Source: Nitrospirota bacterium (GTDB taxonomy: Bacteria; Nitrospirota; Nitrospiria; Nitrospirales; UBA8639). From it: a stretch of DNA of 43,263 nucleotides. The notes beneath the pieces were generated by a model. The model had not been told where the DNA came from, did not search any database, and saw only the letters and a program-made list of their open reading frames with translations. Positions 1 to 6,670 of this stretch are shown here, piece by piece. The stretch spans positions 1 to 43,263 of the forward strand of contig JAQBUF010000025.1 of NCBI GenBank assembly GCA_027623995.1, written 5' to 3'. Position 1 is the stretch's first letter. The number at the start of each line of letters is the position of its first letter. Made by a program: the position numbers and the translations under genes.

Positions 1-163
1 GTTCCATGACGGTGAACACGTTTTGGGTGTCGGCGACGGAGACTTGCAAGGCGAAGGCCTGGCTGGCGGGCAAGCACAAGGCACCCATGCCAAAAATTAA
101 CGACGTGACGCTTGCGCGAAAAAACTGACTGGCCCGGCTAGATTGAGTTGTTGGTTGTTGCAT
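1..163 (-). CDS. Secreted protein, N-terminal part only (runs off the window)
   Basis: A minus-strand reading frame starts at the ATG at 163-161 and stays open for 54 codons to the window edge. It is preceded at good spacing by AAGGAGGG (about 167-174), a strong ribosome binding site. The product begins with a polar stretch containing arginines, then a hydrophobic segment (SLIFGMGALCLPASQAFA), which looks like a Sec signal peptide cleaved after Ala-Phe-Ala near residue 38. The mature part starts LQVSVADTQNVFTVME. Too little is visible to name a family. A longer minus-strand frame overlapping this region (97-504) is out of phase with it and has no comparable start signal. Confidence 0.75.
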   Translation of the reverse strand, partial: MQQPTTQSSRASQFFRASVTSLIFGMGALCLPASQAFALQVSVADTQNVFTVME

Positions 164-773
164 TGCACCCTCCTTAATGTTGGAAAAGCTGCCAATGGGC
201 TATTGCTTTTCCTGTGGTTATTTTTGTTGAGTCCTGGGAGCTGTTCTTGTGGCTGATTCCTCAAGTTCTCTCCGCTGTTTCCATTGCTGAGACCTATCGC
301 AAATGCAGTGCCAGAATTATGATTTTGGATTGGTAGTGTGCGTTGAAGTTTGATGTCAGTGATTGTTGGAAACTCTTGGATAATTCTGACTGGAAAATTA
401 TCCAGCCACTTGAAGTTGTAGATTGAGGAAGGTGAAAAGTTGTAAAGATTTGCTGACAGTCTTTGGAGTTGCAAGAACGGCGGGAAGTAAATTTTCTTGT
501 ACAATCAATGCCTTGTGACCGAATGTGTGGTGTTAAAAAAATTGACCATGTGATTGAAGCAGTTGGTAGGAAAAGAGAATGAGAAAGACTAATTCATAAA
601 TCCAGAGAGCAGATTGTAAAAACTGAGCATGTAAAAAAATCCGACAGGGATGGGGAGGTCAGTAGAGACAAGATGAAAAGTCAGACGAACTTGCATGAAC
701 GTGTAGGTCTACTTAGGATTTGGCCATCTTTAGTAATAGTCAATTCCGGTTTTCGTGATAGCGAAAGGTCTTT
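164..773. other. Intergenic region without a recognisable gene
   Basis: No convincing coding frame is visible. The left end is the 5' leader of the minus-strand secreted protein and contains an inverted repeat with 8-bp arms GGAAAAGC (182-189) and GCTTTTCC (205-212), which could fold in the leader. The rest is A/T-rich, with no clear promoter of consensus quality. Confidence 0.5.
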
Positions 774-1688
774 ATGCCTCGCGTGGTGTCTTTAATTCCA
801 AGTGCGACGGAACTTGTCTGTGCCTTAGGTGCGAAGGATGATTTGGTGGGTCGTTCCCATGAATGCGACCACCCGCAGAGTATTACCCACCTTCCAGTTT
901 GTACCGGACCCAGGTTTGACCCTCAGGGTAGTAGCCGAGAGATTGATGATCGTGTGAAAGATCTTCTGCGTGATGCCGTTTCCCTCTATCGCGTGGATGC
1001 CCAACAACTCCAAGCTCTCAAACCTGATTGCATTTTGACGCAAGCGCAGTGTGAGGTATGCGCCGTAAGTCTTGCTGAGGTGGCGCAGGTGGTTGGGGAT
1101 TGGATTGGTCTCAAGCCTTCAATTGTCTCGCTCTCGCCCAATGGGTTAGAAGATGTGTGGGAGGATATTCGACGGGTTGCCTATGCCTTGGATCGAAAAG
1201 AGGAGGGGGAATCCCTTGTTTCTCAGCTTCAAAGTCGAGTCGAGGCCATCAAGACTCGAACCCGTGAGATTGTTGACCGTCTCACCGTGGGGTGTATTGA
1301 ATGGCTGGATCCATTGATGGCATCGGCGAACTGGATGCCCGAGCTGATCGATCATGCCGGTGGGCGGAATGTGTTAGGCAAGGCTGGTGAGCATGCCCCG
1401 TGGATTACGTGGGAGGCGGTTCAACAGCAGGATCCCGATATTCTCCTCTTACTCCCGTGTGGATTCTCAATACCCCGAACTCGTGAAGAACTCCATCTAT
1501 TGACCAATCAACCTGGCTGGAGTGATCTTAAAGCGGTGAAAGAGAAGAAGGTGTTCCTGATGGATGGCAATCAGTATTTTAATCGCCCCGGGCCTCGGCT
1601 CGTAGACTCCGTGGAAATCCTGGCCGAGATCATTCATCCAACGATTTTTCACTTTGGGTATGAGGGGCAGGGTTGGGAGCGGTTATAG
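774..1688 (+). CDS. Cobalamin/iron-complex binding protein (BtuF-like), no signal peptide
   Basis: The 304-residue product resembles the class III periplasmic-binding fold of ABC transporters for cobalamin and iron complexes (BtuF/FepB type). Diagnostic text is the N-terminal RVVSLIPSATELVCALG, which normally follows a signal peptide, then LKPDCILTQAQCEVCAVS and, near the end, a conserved ...FLMDGNQYFNRPGPRLVDSVEILAEIIHP. Here the domain begins at residue 3, so there is no export signal; cytosolic relatives of this kind are known in many bacteria. No transporter permease or ATPase is adjacent, so a role in corrinoid binding or salvage inside the cell is possible but unproven. The next gene is on the opposite strand. 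Family assignment is firm, substrate is not. Confidence 0.8.
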   Translation: MPRVVSLIPSATELVCALGAKDDLVGRSHECDHPQSITHLPVCTGPRFDPQGSSREIDDRVKDLLRDAVSLYRVDAQQLQALKPDCILTQAQCEVCAVSLAEVAQVVGDWIGLKPSIVSLSPNGLEDVWEDIRRVAYALDRKEEGESLVSQLQSRVEAIKTRTREIVDRLTVGCIEWLDPLMASANWMPELIDHAGGRNVLGKAGEHAPWITWEAVQQQDPDILLLLPCGFSIPRTREELHLLTNQPGWSDLKAVKEKKVFLMDGNQYFNRPGPRLVDSVEILAEIIHPTIFHFGYEGQGWERL

Positions 1689-1706
1689 GGGTTGTCGAAG
1701 GCCATG

Positions 1707-1976
1707 TCATGCTCTGAAGTCGTGAGGCGACTCGGGGTCTTCTCCCATGGGGTTTGGTTTATAGGCATTTTCCTGAGCTAAATGGCGCGCTCGGTCAATG
1801 AGGAGACCAAGTTCATCCATCGCTCCATAGGCTCGAGTGAGCATGTCTTGGAAACGGTCGTGATGATCCAATTCCGCAAGGTCCCTGACCAACCGGGCGT
1901 ATCCATGGCGAGTGCGAGTATTCATGGGATGGGGCAACGCTTCTTTTGTTAGTGGATGAATTGTGATATCTGACAC
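1707..1976 (-). CDS. Small hypothetical protein (89 aa)
   Basis: A minus-strand frame starting at GTG (1976-1974), or possibly at an internal ATG 17 codons later (1925). It converges on the binding-protein gene with an 18-bp gap. The product is hydrophilic and predicted helical (ARLVRDLAELDHHDRFQDML, then YGAMDELGLLIDRARHLAQENAY) and ends in a charged, proline-containing tail. The ribosome binding site in front of the GTG is weak (AGAAG). I do not recognise a family. Coding status rests on the plausible amino acid composition and on the lack of any competing gene. Confidence 0.55.
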   Translation of the reverse strand: MSDITIHPLTKEALPHPMNTRTRHGYARLVRDLAELDHHDRFQDMLTRAYGAMDELGLLIDRARHLAQENAYKPNPMGEDPESPHDFRA

Positions 1977-2126
1977 TGGATGCTTCTATGTATTTTCGTC
2001 ACTTTGGAAAATTTTCTTGCAAGTCCGAAGTTGATTGCTGTTTTTGACATCTGTAAGATGCGGCTCAAATTCTTTGGTCAAGTCTTAAATGGATGCAGGA
2101 TGCAGCCACCGCTCATGAGGGGACAA

Positions 2127-2747
2127 ATGACTCACACTTTGAAAAAATGGATCGCCGCCCTGTTGTTTGTCGGAGGGATCGTGGCCATGGCAATACCATC
2201 GCATGCGGGCATTGAGGCTCAAAAGGTTATCAATGCCGGAACCATCGAACTCGGCATCCAAACCGGTTATTGGCAGGCTTTTACTGGAGTCGGTAATGCC
2301 GCCTCCTCAAACCGAAGTGCGGTGTTTGTTCTTCCCCAAATTGGACTAGTGGTGACAGATAAAATAGACGCTGGATATTTTAGTGGGGCCATTGAAGTAT
2401 TGGCTGAGCCAGTCGGTGCTCATTTTTATGAACCCTTCAGTGCTTCCCTGGCAGGTTTCTCTATTGTCGGGCGATATAACTTCCTTGCCTTTGGCCGTTG
2501 GATGCCCTATTGGGATTTTGGCATGGGTGTCTCCTGGACTGACTTGGCTCCCCGAATTCCTGAACAAAGCACGCCATTTGAATTTTTGTTGGAAACTGGG
2601 CCTGGCTTGCAATATTTTATCACGCAAGAATTTGCGATCACTGGTGCGCTCCGCTTGCATCATATCTCGAATTCCGGCATTGGGACCAGGAACACGGGCA
2701 TCAATGCCGTGCTCGGCTTGATTGGATTTTCATACTATATTGATTGA
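2127..2747 (+). CDS. PagL-like lipid A 3-O-deacylase family outer membrane protein
   Basis: A 206-residue exported protein. The start chosen is the ATG at 2127, preceded by GAGGGG, which puts a typical signal peptide (KKWIAALLFVGGIVAMAIPSHA) at the N-terminus; the open frame extends further upstream but without a signal. The mature part has alternating aromatic/hydrophobic segments, as in an outer-membrane beta-barrel. Close to the end is R-L-H-H-I-S-N-S-G-I-G followed by N-T-G-I-N, which matches the H-x-S-N...N-x-G signature of PagL enzymes; H179 and S181 would be the catalytic His and Ser. PagL removes the 3-O-linked acyl chain of lipid A in the outer membrane. Members of the wider family can be inactive, so the activity is an inference. 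Confidence 0.75.
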   Translation: MTHTLKKWIAALLFVGGIVAMAIPSHAGIEAQKVINAGTIELGIQTGYWQAFTGVGNAASSNRSAVFVLPQIGLVVTDKIDAGYFSGAIEVLAEPVGAHFYEPFSASLAGFSIVGRYNFLAFGRWMPYWDFGMGVSWTDLAPRIPEQSTPFEFLLETGPGLQYFITQEFAITGALRLHHISNSGIGTRNTGINAVLGLIGFSYYID

Positions 2748-2888
2748 CCTCTCGTGACTAAAAATTATTTTCTTTGAAATTCCTCTTCATCTTTTCATTT
2801 CACCGTCTCCGCAGCTGTTATAGTACCCTGTCCGGCCAGAATAGACTTTGATTGGCATGCTGCTGTTCAATTTATTGTATCCAACCTC

Positions 2889-3467
2889 ATGAATCCATTT
2901 TTGCCAGAGAGTAAAGGCTTTGAGTCGTATCAAACGCTTGCACTATCACCGAAGACATTTCCTCTTGTTCAGCAATTCTCCCGACATTCTCGTTCATTTA
3001 TCCAAGATTTGTTCACCGTGTCTTGCGAGGATCTTCTGGGAGTCTCGGATCCTTGTTCTTTTATGGCAGAGGCGGTAAGGGCAGGGCTGTTACTTGCGGC
3101 GGATGCGTGGGAGGAAGCTCATCTCGTCGCTCAGGACCTGGATACGGTGGAGGGAAGTTATTGGCATGCGATTGTGCATCGACGAGAACCGGATGCGGGC
3201 AATGCCAAATATTGGTTTCGGCGTGTCGGGCAACATCCCATTTTTGAACAACTCAGGAGTGACGAAACAAGGCAGAGTCTCCCGGCAACCACAGCATTCG
3301 ATCACATCGTCAGTTCTGGCTTGTGGGAGCCATATGCCTTCATAGATCTCTGCCTGGAATGTGAGACTGGCCAAAGCCCTGAACTGAGACCAGAATTGCG
3401 TGTTCTGCAAATGACAGAAATTCAACTGTTGCTGACCTATTGCGTCCAGAACGCGACCGGTAAGTAA
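2889..3467 (+). CDS. Conserved hypothetical protein (192 aa)
   Basis: A soluble 192-residue protein without signal peptide or membrane segment. Its centre reads AEAVRAGLLLAADAWEEAHLVAQD, then WHAIVHRREPDAGNAKYWFRR and VGQHPIF. I have an impression that this histidine/arginine-rich stretch recurs in uncharacterised proteins of Acidobacteria, Planctomycetes and Nitrospirota, but I know no established function. The clustered H, R, D, N and W residues suggest a binding or catalytic site. The GNAT gene follows after 44 bp on the same strand and may be co-transcribed. Confidence 0.75.
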   Translation: MNPFLPESKGFESYQTLALSPKTFPLVQQFSRHSRSFIQDLFTVSCEDLLGVSDPCSFMAEAVRAGLLLAADAWEEAHLVAQDLDTVEGSYWHAIVHRREPDAGNAKYWFRRVGQHPIFEQLRSDETRQSLPATTAFDHIVSSGLWEPYAFIDLCLECETGQSPELRPELRVLQMTEIQLLLTYCVQNATGK

Positions 3468-3511
3468 ATACCAAGCCTCCCTTTTTATGAAAAGTAGGTG
3501 AGAAGAGCCTC

Positions 3512-4510
3512 ATGAATTCTCCGACTCTGCACCAACATATGATTCAGAAGTTCTGCGAAGAATATCTCGCCTCTATTTCCCCGCTGATTACTCGCGCCTC
3601 CAAGGTTTCGCTGGTCCAACGTTGGGAGGTGTTCTTTCAATGTTCGATCGCGCCTTCTCCGGGGATGATTGATCCTGAGCTTCTGGACTCCATGTTGAAT
3701 CTCTATCAAGTTGCGTCTCTTGATGGTCTCCTTCCGAAATATCTTGGGGTGGAAGAACAGTGGGGCGCAATTGTGTCCCCACGAGTTGCGACTGACACCG
3801 GAGCACCCATTGCCTGTATCGAGCACTGGTTCGTGACTGATCCCAAGGACCTCACCCTTGTGGTCGAGTCGGTGAAACAACATTGGCCTTTTCCTTTTGA
3901 AGCGATATGGATACCCCTCTGTCCTGAACATCGATGTGCTTCGTTTCTCGCTGGTTGGGAGAACGCTCGTTTAGAAGAATGTGTCTATGTGGCCGATTGG
4001 GGCTGTTCCCGACCAGAGGTGTTGTCCCTTACGAAGTTCAGCCAGTTTACTTGTTCAATGAATCAAGAGCTCAATGCCTGGTGGCCAGACCTTTTCCGGG
4101 AATTGGATCGAGATGGTTCACCGCTGAAATCCGAGCATGAAGTCCTTTCACTAAAGAGGATGATGGAATCCTGCCTACAAACCGGAGGAATTTTAAACCT
4201 GTACGATTATCGGGGATTGGCGGCTCATGTGTCTTGGTTGAAGGGTAGCGAAGCCGAACTGCTCATCCCGCAATGCTGGATCGTCCCATATATTTTTGTT
4301 CGTGATGATCTTCGCGGACAGGGGTTCGCCAAACATCTGTATGCCTTAGCCTCACAACATATGGCCCTTGACGAGATTCCCTTGGTTTGTGCTCGAGTTC
4401 AAGCCGAGAACCTGCCGAGCCAGAAAGTCTTAGAAGCTGTTGGGGTCGAAAAGGTGTTGGACTACTACACGGTAGGGCGGGAAGAAAATCAAAACACTCC
4501 AATGGCATGA
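3512..4510 (+). CDS. GNAT-family N-acetyltransferase, C-terminal GNAT domain
   Basis: A 332-residue protein whose last third looks like a GNAT acetyltransferase: WIVPYIFVRDDLRGQGFAKH contains the acetyl-CoA pyrophosphate-binding R-G-Q-G-F-A (R268 to G271), followed by VCARVQAENLPSQKVLEAVG, the usual beta5/alpha4 region. The first two thirds (about 1-190) are not recognisable. The acceptor substrate is unknown. The gene has an odd 3' end: its last codons (4489-4510) lie inside a duplicated fragment of the neighbouring symporter gene read on the other strand, so the C-terminal residues after E-E-N are encoded by foreign or rearranged DNA. Confidence 0.75.
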   Translation: MNSPTLHQHMIQKFCEEYLASISPLITRASKVSLVQRWEVFFQCSIAPSPGMIDPELLDSMLNLYQVASLDGLLPKYLGVEEQWGAIVSPRVATDTGAPIACIEHWFVTDPKDLTLVVESVKQHWPFPFEAIWIPLCPEHRCASFLAGWENARLEECVYVADWGCSRPEVLSLTKFSQFTCSMNQELNAWWPDLFRELDRDGSPLKSEHEVLSLKRMMESCLQTGGILNLYDYRGLAAHVSWLKGSEAELLIPQCWIVPYIFVRDDLRGQGFAKHLYALASQHMALDEIPLVCARVQAENLPSQKVLEAVGVEKVLDYYTVGREENQNTPMA

Positions 4511-4773
4511 AGCAGCACGATGGAGACGGCGATGGGGGCGATGTAGCGAATGAGTACCTGCCAGATGGAATAGCCCACCTCACTGTTCATGTCGAGTTCC
4601 GCTTTGCTGGTTTCCTTCGTCATCAACCAGCCTGCAAAAATTGCGATAGAGATTCCGCCTAACGGCAGCATCAAATTTGATGTGAGGAAGTCGAGGTGAT
4701 CGAAGAAGGTCATATCGAAGACTTTGACCTCTGCCCAAATGTTGAACGAAAACGCGGTCACAAATCCTAACAA
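4489..4773 (-). pseudogene. Truncated 3' fragment of the sodium:solute symporter gene
   Basis: This minus-strand stretch encodes the last roughly 95 residues of an NSS-family transporter, including the stop codon (TGA at 4491-4489). It matches the 3' end of the intact gene at 6386-6670 with a constant offset of 1897 bp, no gaps and about a dozen mismatches (about 96% identity by eye). Upstream of 4773 the similarity ends abruptly in A/T-rich DNA; there is no start codon or ribosome binding site, so it cannot make a working transporter. It overlaps the 3' end of the convergent GNAT gene by 22 bp. It is one of two direct repeats flanking the vapBC island. Confidence 0.9.
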
Positions 4774-4851
4774 CTATAGTAATTTAACTTTTCGTTCATA
4801 CACTCCATTTTTATACATGCACGAGCCCAGGGCTTTGGACGAGACAATAAA

Positions 4852-4979
4852 TTTGTAGCTGCGGCATCTCATGCCGCCTCTTCTTTTGCGTTCCCGACCC
4901 CTGGCAATGGCCGAAGAGGGCACGACCTGCCTGCGCGAAGCCGCTACGGCGGAGGCAGGTGAGATCGTGCAGCTACAAA
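4852..4979. repeat. 128-bp palindromic element (MITE-like) with 11-bp terminal inverted repeats
   Basis: The ends are TTTGTAGCTGC (4852-4862) and its exact reverse complement GCAGCTACAAA (4969-4979). Inside the left end is a perfect hairpin GCGGCAT-CTC-ATGCCGC (4861-4877), and the right half holds a GC-rich imperfect palindrome built on CCTGCCT...AGGCAGG (about 4926-4959). No coding frame is supported. The structure is that of a non-autonomous mobile repeat; its copy number elsewhere cannot be judged from this window. Confidence 0.65.
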
Positions 4980-5154
4980 AGAAATGCACCTGAGGAATTC
5001 CACCTTGTGAAAAAATCACAACCTTACAGTGTCTTATTTGAAAGTTAAAACATTAAGTCCACGAGGCCGGTCAGTATAGCGGTCTTTGGGCGGGCTTGAT
5101 GTTCATATTTCTAGGGGTCGTGCGGCCGTTGCCCATAATTCTGCGCCTGAATTA

Positions 5155-5183
5155 TTGACATCAGATGTTCAAAAACTTATCAT
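5155..5183 (+). promoter_or_regulatory. Sigma-70 type promoter of vapBC
   Basis: TTGACA (5155-5160) is followed after exactly 17 bp by TATCAT (5178-5183). Transcription would start near 5190, only about ten bases before the ATG at 5201. The upstream in-frame ATG at 5165 lies inside the promoter spacer and therefore cannot be the start. Confidence 0.65.
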
Positions 5184-5204
5184 CATGGCATCATGGCATC
5201 ATGG
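5181..5204 (+). repeat. Three perfect 8-bp tandem repeats (CATCATGG) over the vapB start
   Basis: CATCATGG is repeated three times without a break. The first copy overlaps the promoter -10 box and the third contains the start codon of vapB. Each copy carries an ATG; because 8 is not a multiple of 3 the three ATGs are in different frames, and only the last leads into the antitoxin frame at its accepted start. Confidence 0.85.
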
Positions 5205-5440
5205 CGAGGACCACTGTTGATATTGATGCTCCAATTTTAAAGGAACTCAAGTCTCTCCAGAAAAAGGAGAAGCGCTCGTTGGGACAAATCATGTCCCAAT
5301 TGTTGGCTGAAGCGTTATCTCGAAGGACTAAATCACCCAAACCGACCAAACTTCAATGGGTCACTCGCCCCATGAATGCGACCATTGATTTTACTGACAA
5401 AGAGACATTGTGTGGAATCCTGGACGAGAATGAAAAGTGA
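5201..5440 (+). CDS. vapB: VapB-type antitoxin (ribbon-helix-helix)
   Basis: A 79-residue protein beginning MARTTVDIDAPILKELKSLQ, the usual N-terminal beta strand plus helix of ribbon-helix-helix antitoxins, then KKEKRSLGQIMSQLLAEAL (second helix). The C-terminal part (from about residue 45) is the probable toxin-binding tail. The start at 5201 is chosen because the promoter (5155-5183) rules out the upstream ATG; no clear ribosome binding site precedes it, so the mRNA may be nearly leaderless. The stop overlaps the toxin start by 4 bp (GTGA), indicating translational coupling. The protein should neutralise the toxin and repress its own promoter, as is known for this family. Confidence 0.8.
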   Translation: MARTTVDIDAPILKELKSLQKKEKRSLGQIMSQLLAEALSRRTKSPKPTKLQWVTRPMNATIDFTDKETLCGILDENEK

Positions 5441-5871
5441 GTTATGCCGTTGATGCCAATGTCCTTCTCTATGCCTCTGATCAAACGAGCGCTTTCCATA
5501 AGCGTGCCTTAGAATTTCTGCACTCCTGTTCGGTACATCCAGAGCTTTGGTATGTGGCCTGGCCAACGTTTATGGCCTATCTTCGAATTTCCACCCATCC
5601 CAGAATTTTTGCGCAGCCCTTATCGGCACAGGAAGACTTGGGCAATATTCGTGCTCTCCTCCAAGTCCCTCATGTTCGACCCTTGGCCGAGGTAGACGGA
5701 TTCCTAGAAGTCTACGAAGAAATCACCGGCAATTTTCCTGTCCGGGGAAATTTGGTGCCCGATGCGCATCTAGTCGCCCTCTTGCGGCAGCATGATGTTA
5801 GGAAGCTTTATACGGCTGATAGGGACTTCAGAAAATTTGACTTCTTGGATGTCCAGAATCCTTTTGCATAA
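5437..5871 (+). CDS. vapC: VapC-type PIN-domain toxin ribonuclease
   Basis: A 144-residue PIN-domain protein starting with GTG at 5437 inside the antitoxin stop region. The N-terminal V-D-A-N-V-L-L-Y carries the first metal-binding aspartate (D6); VPDAHLVALLRQHD and LYTADRDFRKF carry the later ones. The segment WPTFMAYLRISTHPRIF is typical of one VapC subgroup; the second conserved acidic residue of the PIN domain, often a glutamate in this region, is not evident here (A-Y-L-R). VapC toxins cleave tRNA or rRNA and are held inactive by VapB. It lies in the island between the two symporter fragments, flanked by palindromic elements. Confidence 0.88.
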   Translation: MSYAVDANVLLYASDQTSAFHKRALEFLHSCSVHPELWYVAWPTFMAYLRISTHPRIFAQPLSAQEDLGNIRALLQVPHVRPLAEVDGFLEVYEEITGNFPVRGNLVPDAHLVALLRQHDVRKLYTADRDFRKFDFLDVQNPFA

Positions 5872-5933
5872 TTTTCTCAAACCCATCCTCATTTTTTGTG
5901 TAGTCGTGGTGCCAAGTTTGTCCTTCCTGGTTT

Positions 5934-6070
5934 CTTAAGGGCACCTCTAAAACCGTCCTCTGTGATGGCGGCAGTCGCCGCGTGCTCACAGCCTTTGGCG
6001 CGCACGCCGCTGGCGGCTTTTTTCAACATTCCCCTCACATAAAATCCTGGTTTTTAGAGGTGCTCTTAAG
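5934..6070. repeat. 137-bp MITE-like element with about 18-bp terminal inverted repeats
   Basis: The left end CTTAAGGGCACCTCTAAAA (from 5934) matches the reverse complement of the right end (CTTAAGAGCACCTCTAAAA, ending at 6070) with one mismatch. The interior is GC-rich with several small palindromes (GGCGGC, GCGCGC, GCCGCC-like). A short frame running out of it is not coding. It starts 62 bp after vapC. Confidence 0.65.
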
Positions 6071-6282
6071 TGTGAGAATTAGCAGCGTTGTTTACAATTC
6101 TGACCAGACCAAACTTTCTTCAATGGCCTGGAGTGAACATGGCCGAAAAATTCAATACTCCAAGAGTGGCTTGATGATTCGTTCGTCCTTTGCGTTGGTT
6201 TGAGTACGACAAACCTCTGTAAGTTCCTGTTACGGTTCCCAGAAAGATGTAAACAACGCTAAGGAAAGTCACATCTTAAGTG
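6064..6282. repeat. Possible third non-autonomous element: inverted repeats inside a 9-bp direct repeat
   Basis: A 9-bp direct repeat TCTTAAGTG stands at 6064-6072 and 6274-6282. Inside it is a 13-bp perfect inverted repeat, AGCGTTGTTTACA at 6084-6096 and TGTAAACAACGCT at 6248-6260, which extends outwards imperfectly (TTAGC). This is the layout of a transposable element with target duplication, or of an insertion sequence remnant. No transposase frame is visible. Its left direct repeat overlaps the right end of the preceding element. Confidence 0.5.
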
Positions 6283-6385
6283 ACCGCTGCACGACCTCAA
6301 AAAGTTATTGCCTGCGGAAAAAATCCCTGGATAGGCCTGAATCACAAGTCGAGGACAAGGTTTAGACGGAGGGAGAAGTTTGATC

Positions 6386-6670
6386 CTAAAATATTCCAAT
6401 GGCATGAAGCAGCACGATGGAGACGGCGATGGGGGCGATGTAGCGAATGAGTACCTGCCAGATGGAATAGCCCACCTCACTGTTCATGTCGAGTTCGGCT
6501 TTGCTGGTTTCCTTCGTCATCAACCAGCCTGCAAAAATTGCGATAGAGATTCCGCCTAACGGCAGCATCAAATTTGACGTGAGGAAGTCGAGGTGATCGA
6601 AGAAGGTCATATCGAAGACTTTGACCTCTGACCAGATGTTGAACGAAAACGCGGTGCCAAATCCTAGCAG
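6386..6670 (-). repeat. Second copy of the 285-bp direct repeat (3' end of the intact symporter gene)
   Basis: This is the intact counterpart of 4489-4773, in the same orientation, ending with the stop codon TAG (6388-6386). The 1.6-kb stretch between the two copies holds vapBC and three palindromic elements. Confidence 0.9.

Noticed and set aside
97-504. Minus-strand frame of 135 codons
   Set aside because: It overlaps, out of phase, the better-supported secreted-protein start at 163, which has a strong ribosome binding site and signal peptide.
4774-5019. Minus-strand frame of 81 codons
   Set aside because: It covers the palindromic element; composition is rich in R, S and C and has no family features.
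5982-6203. Plus-strand frame of 73 codons after vapC
   Set aside because: It starts inside one palindromic element and ends inside the next; no ribosome binding site or protein-like pattern.
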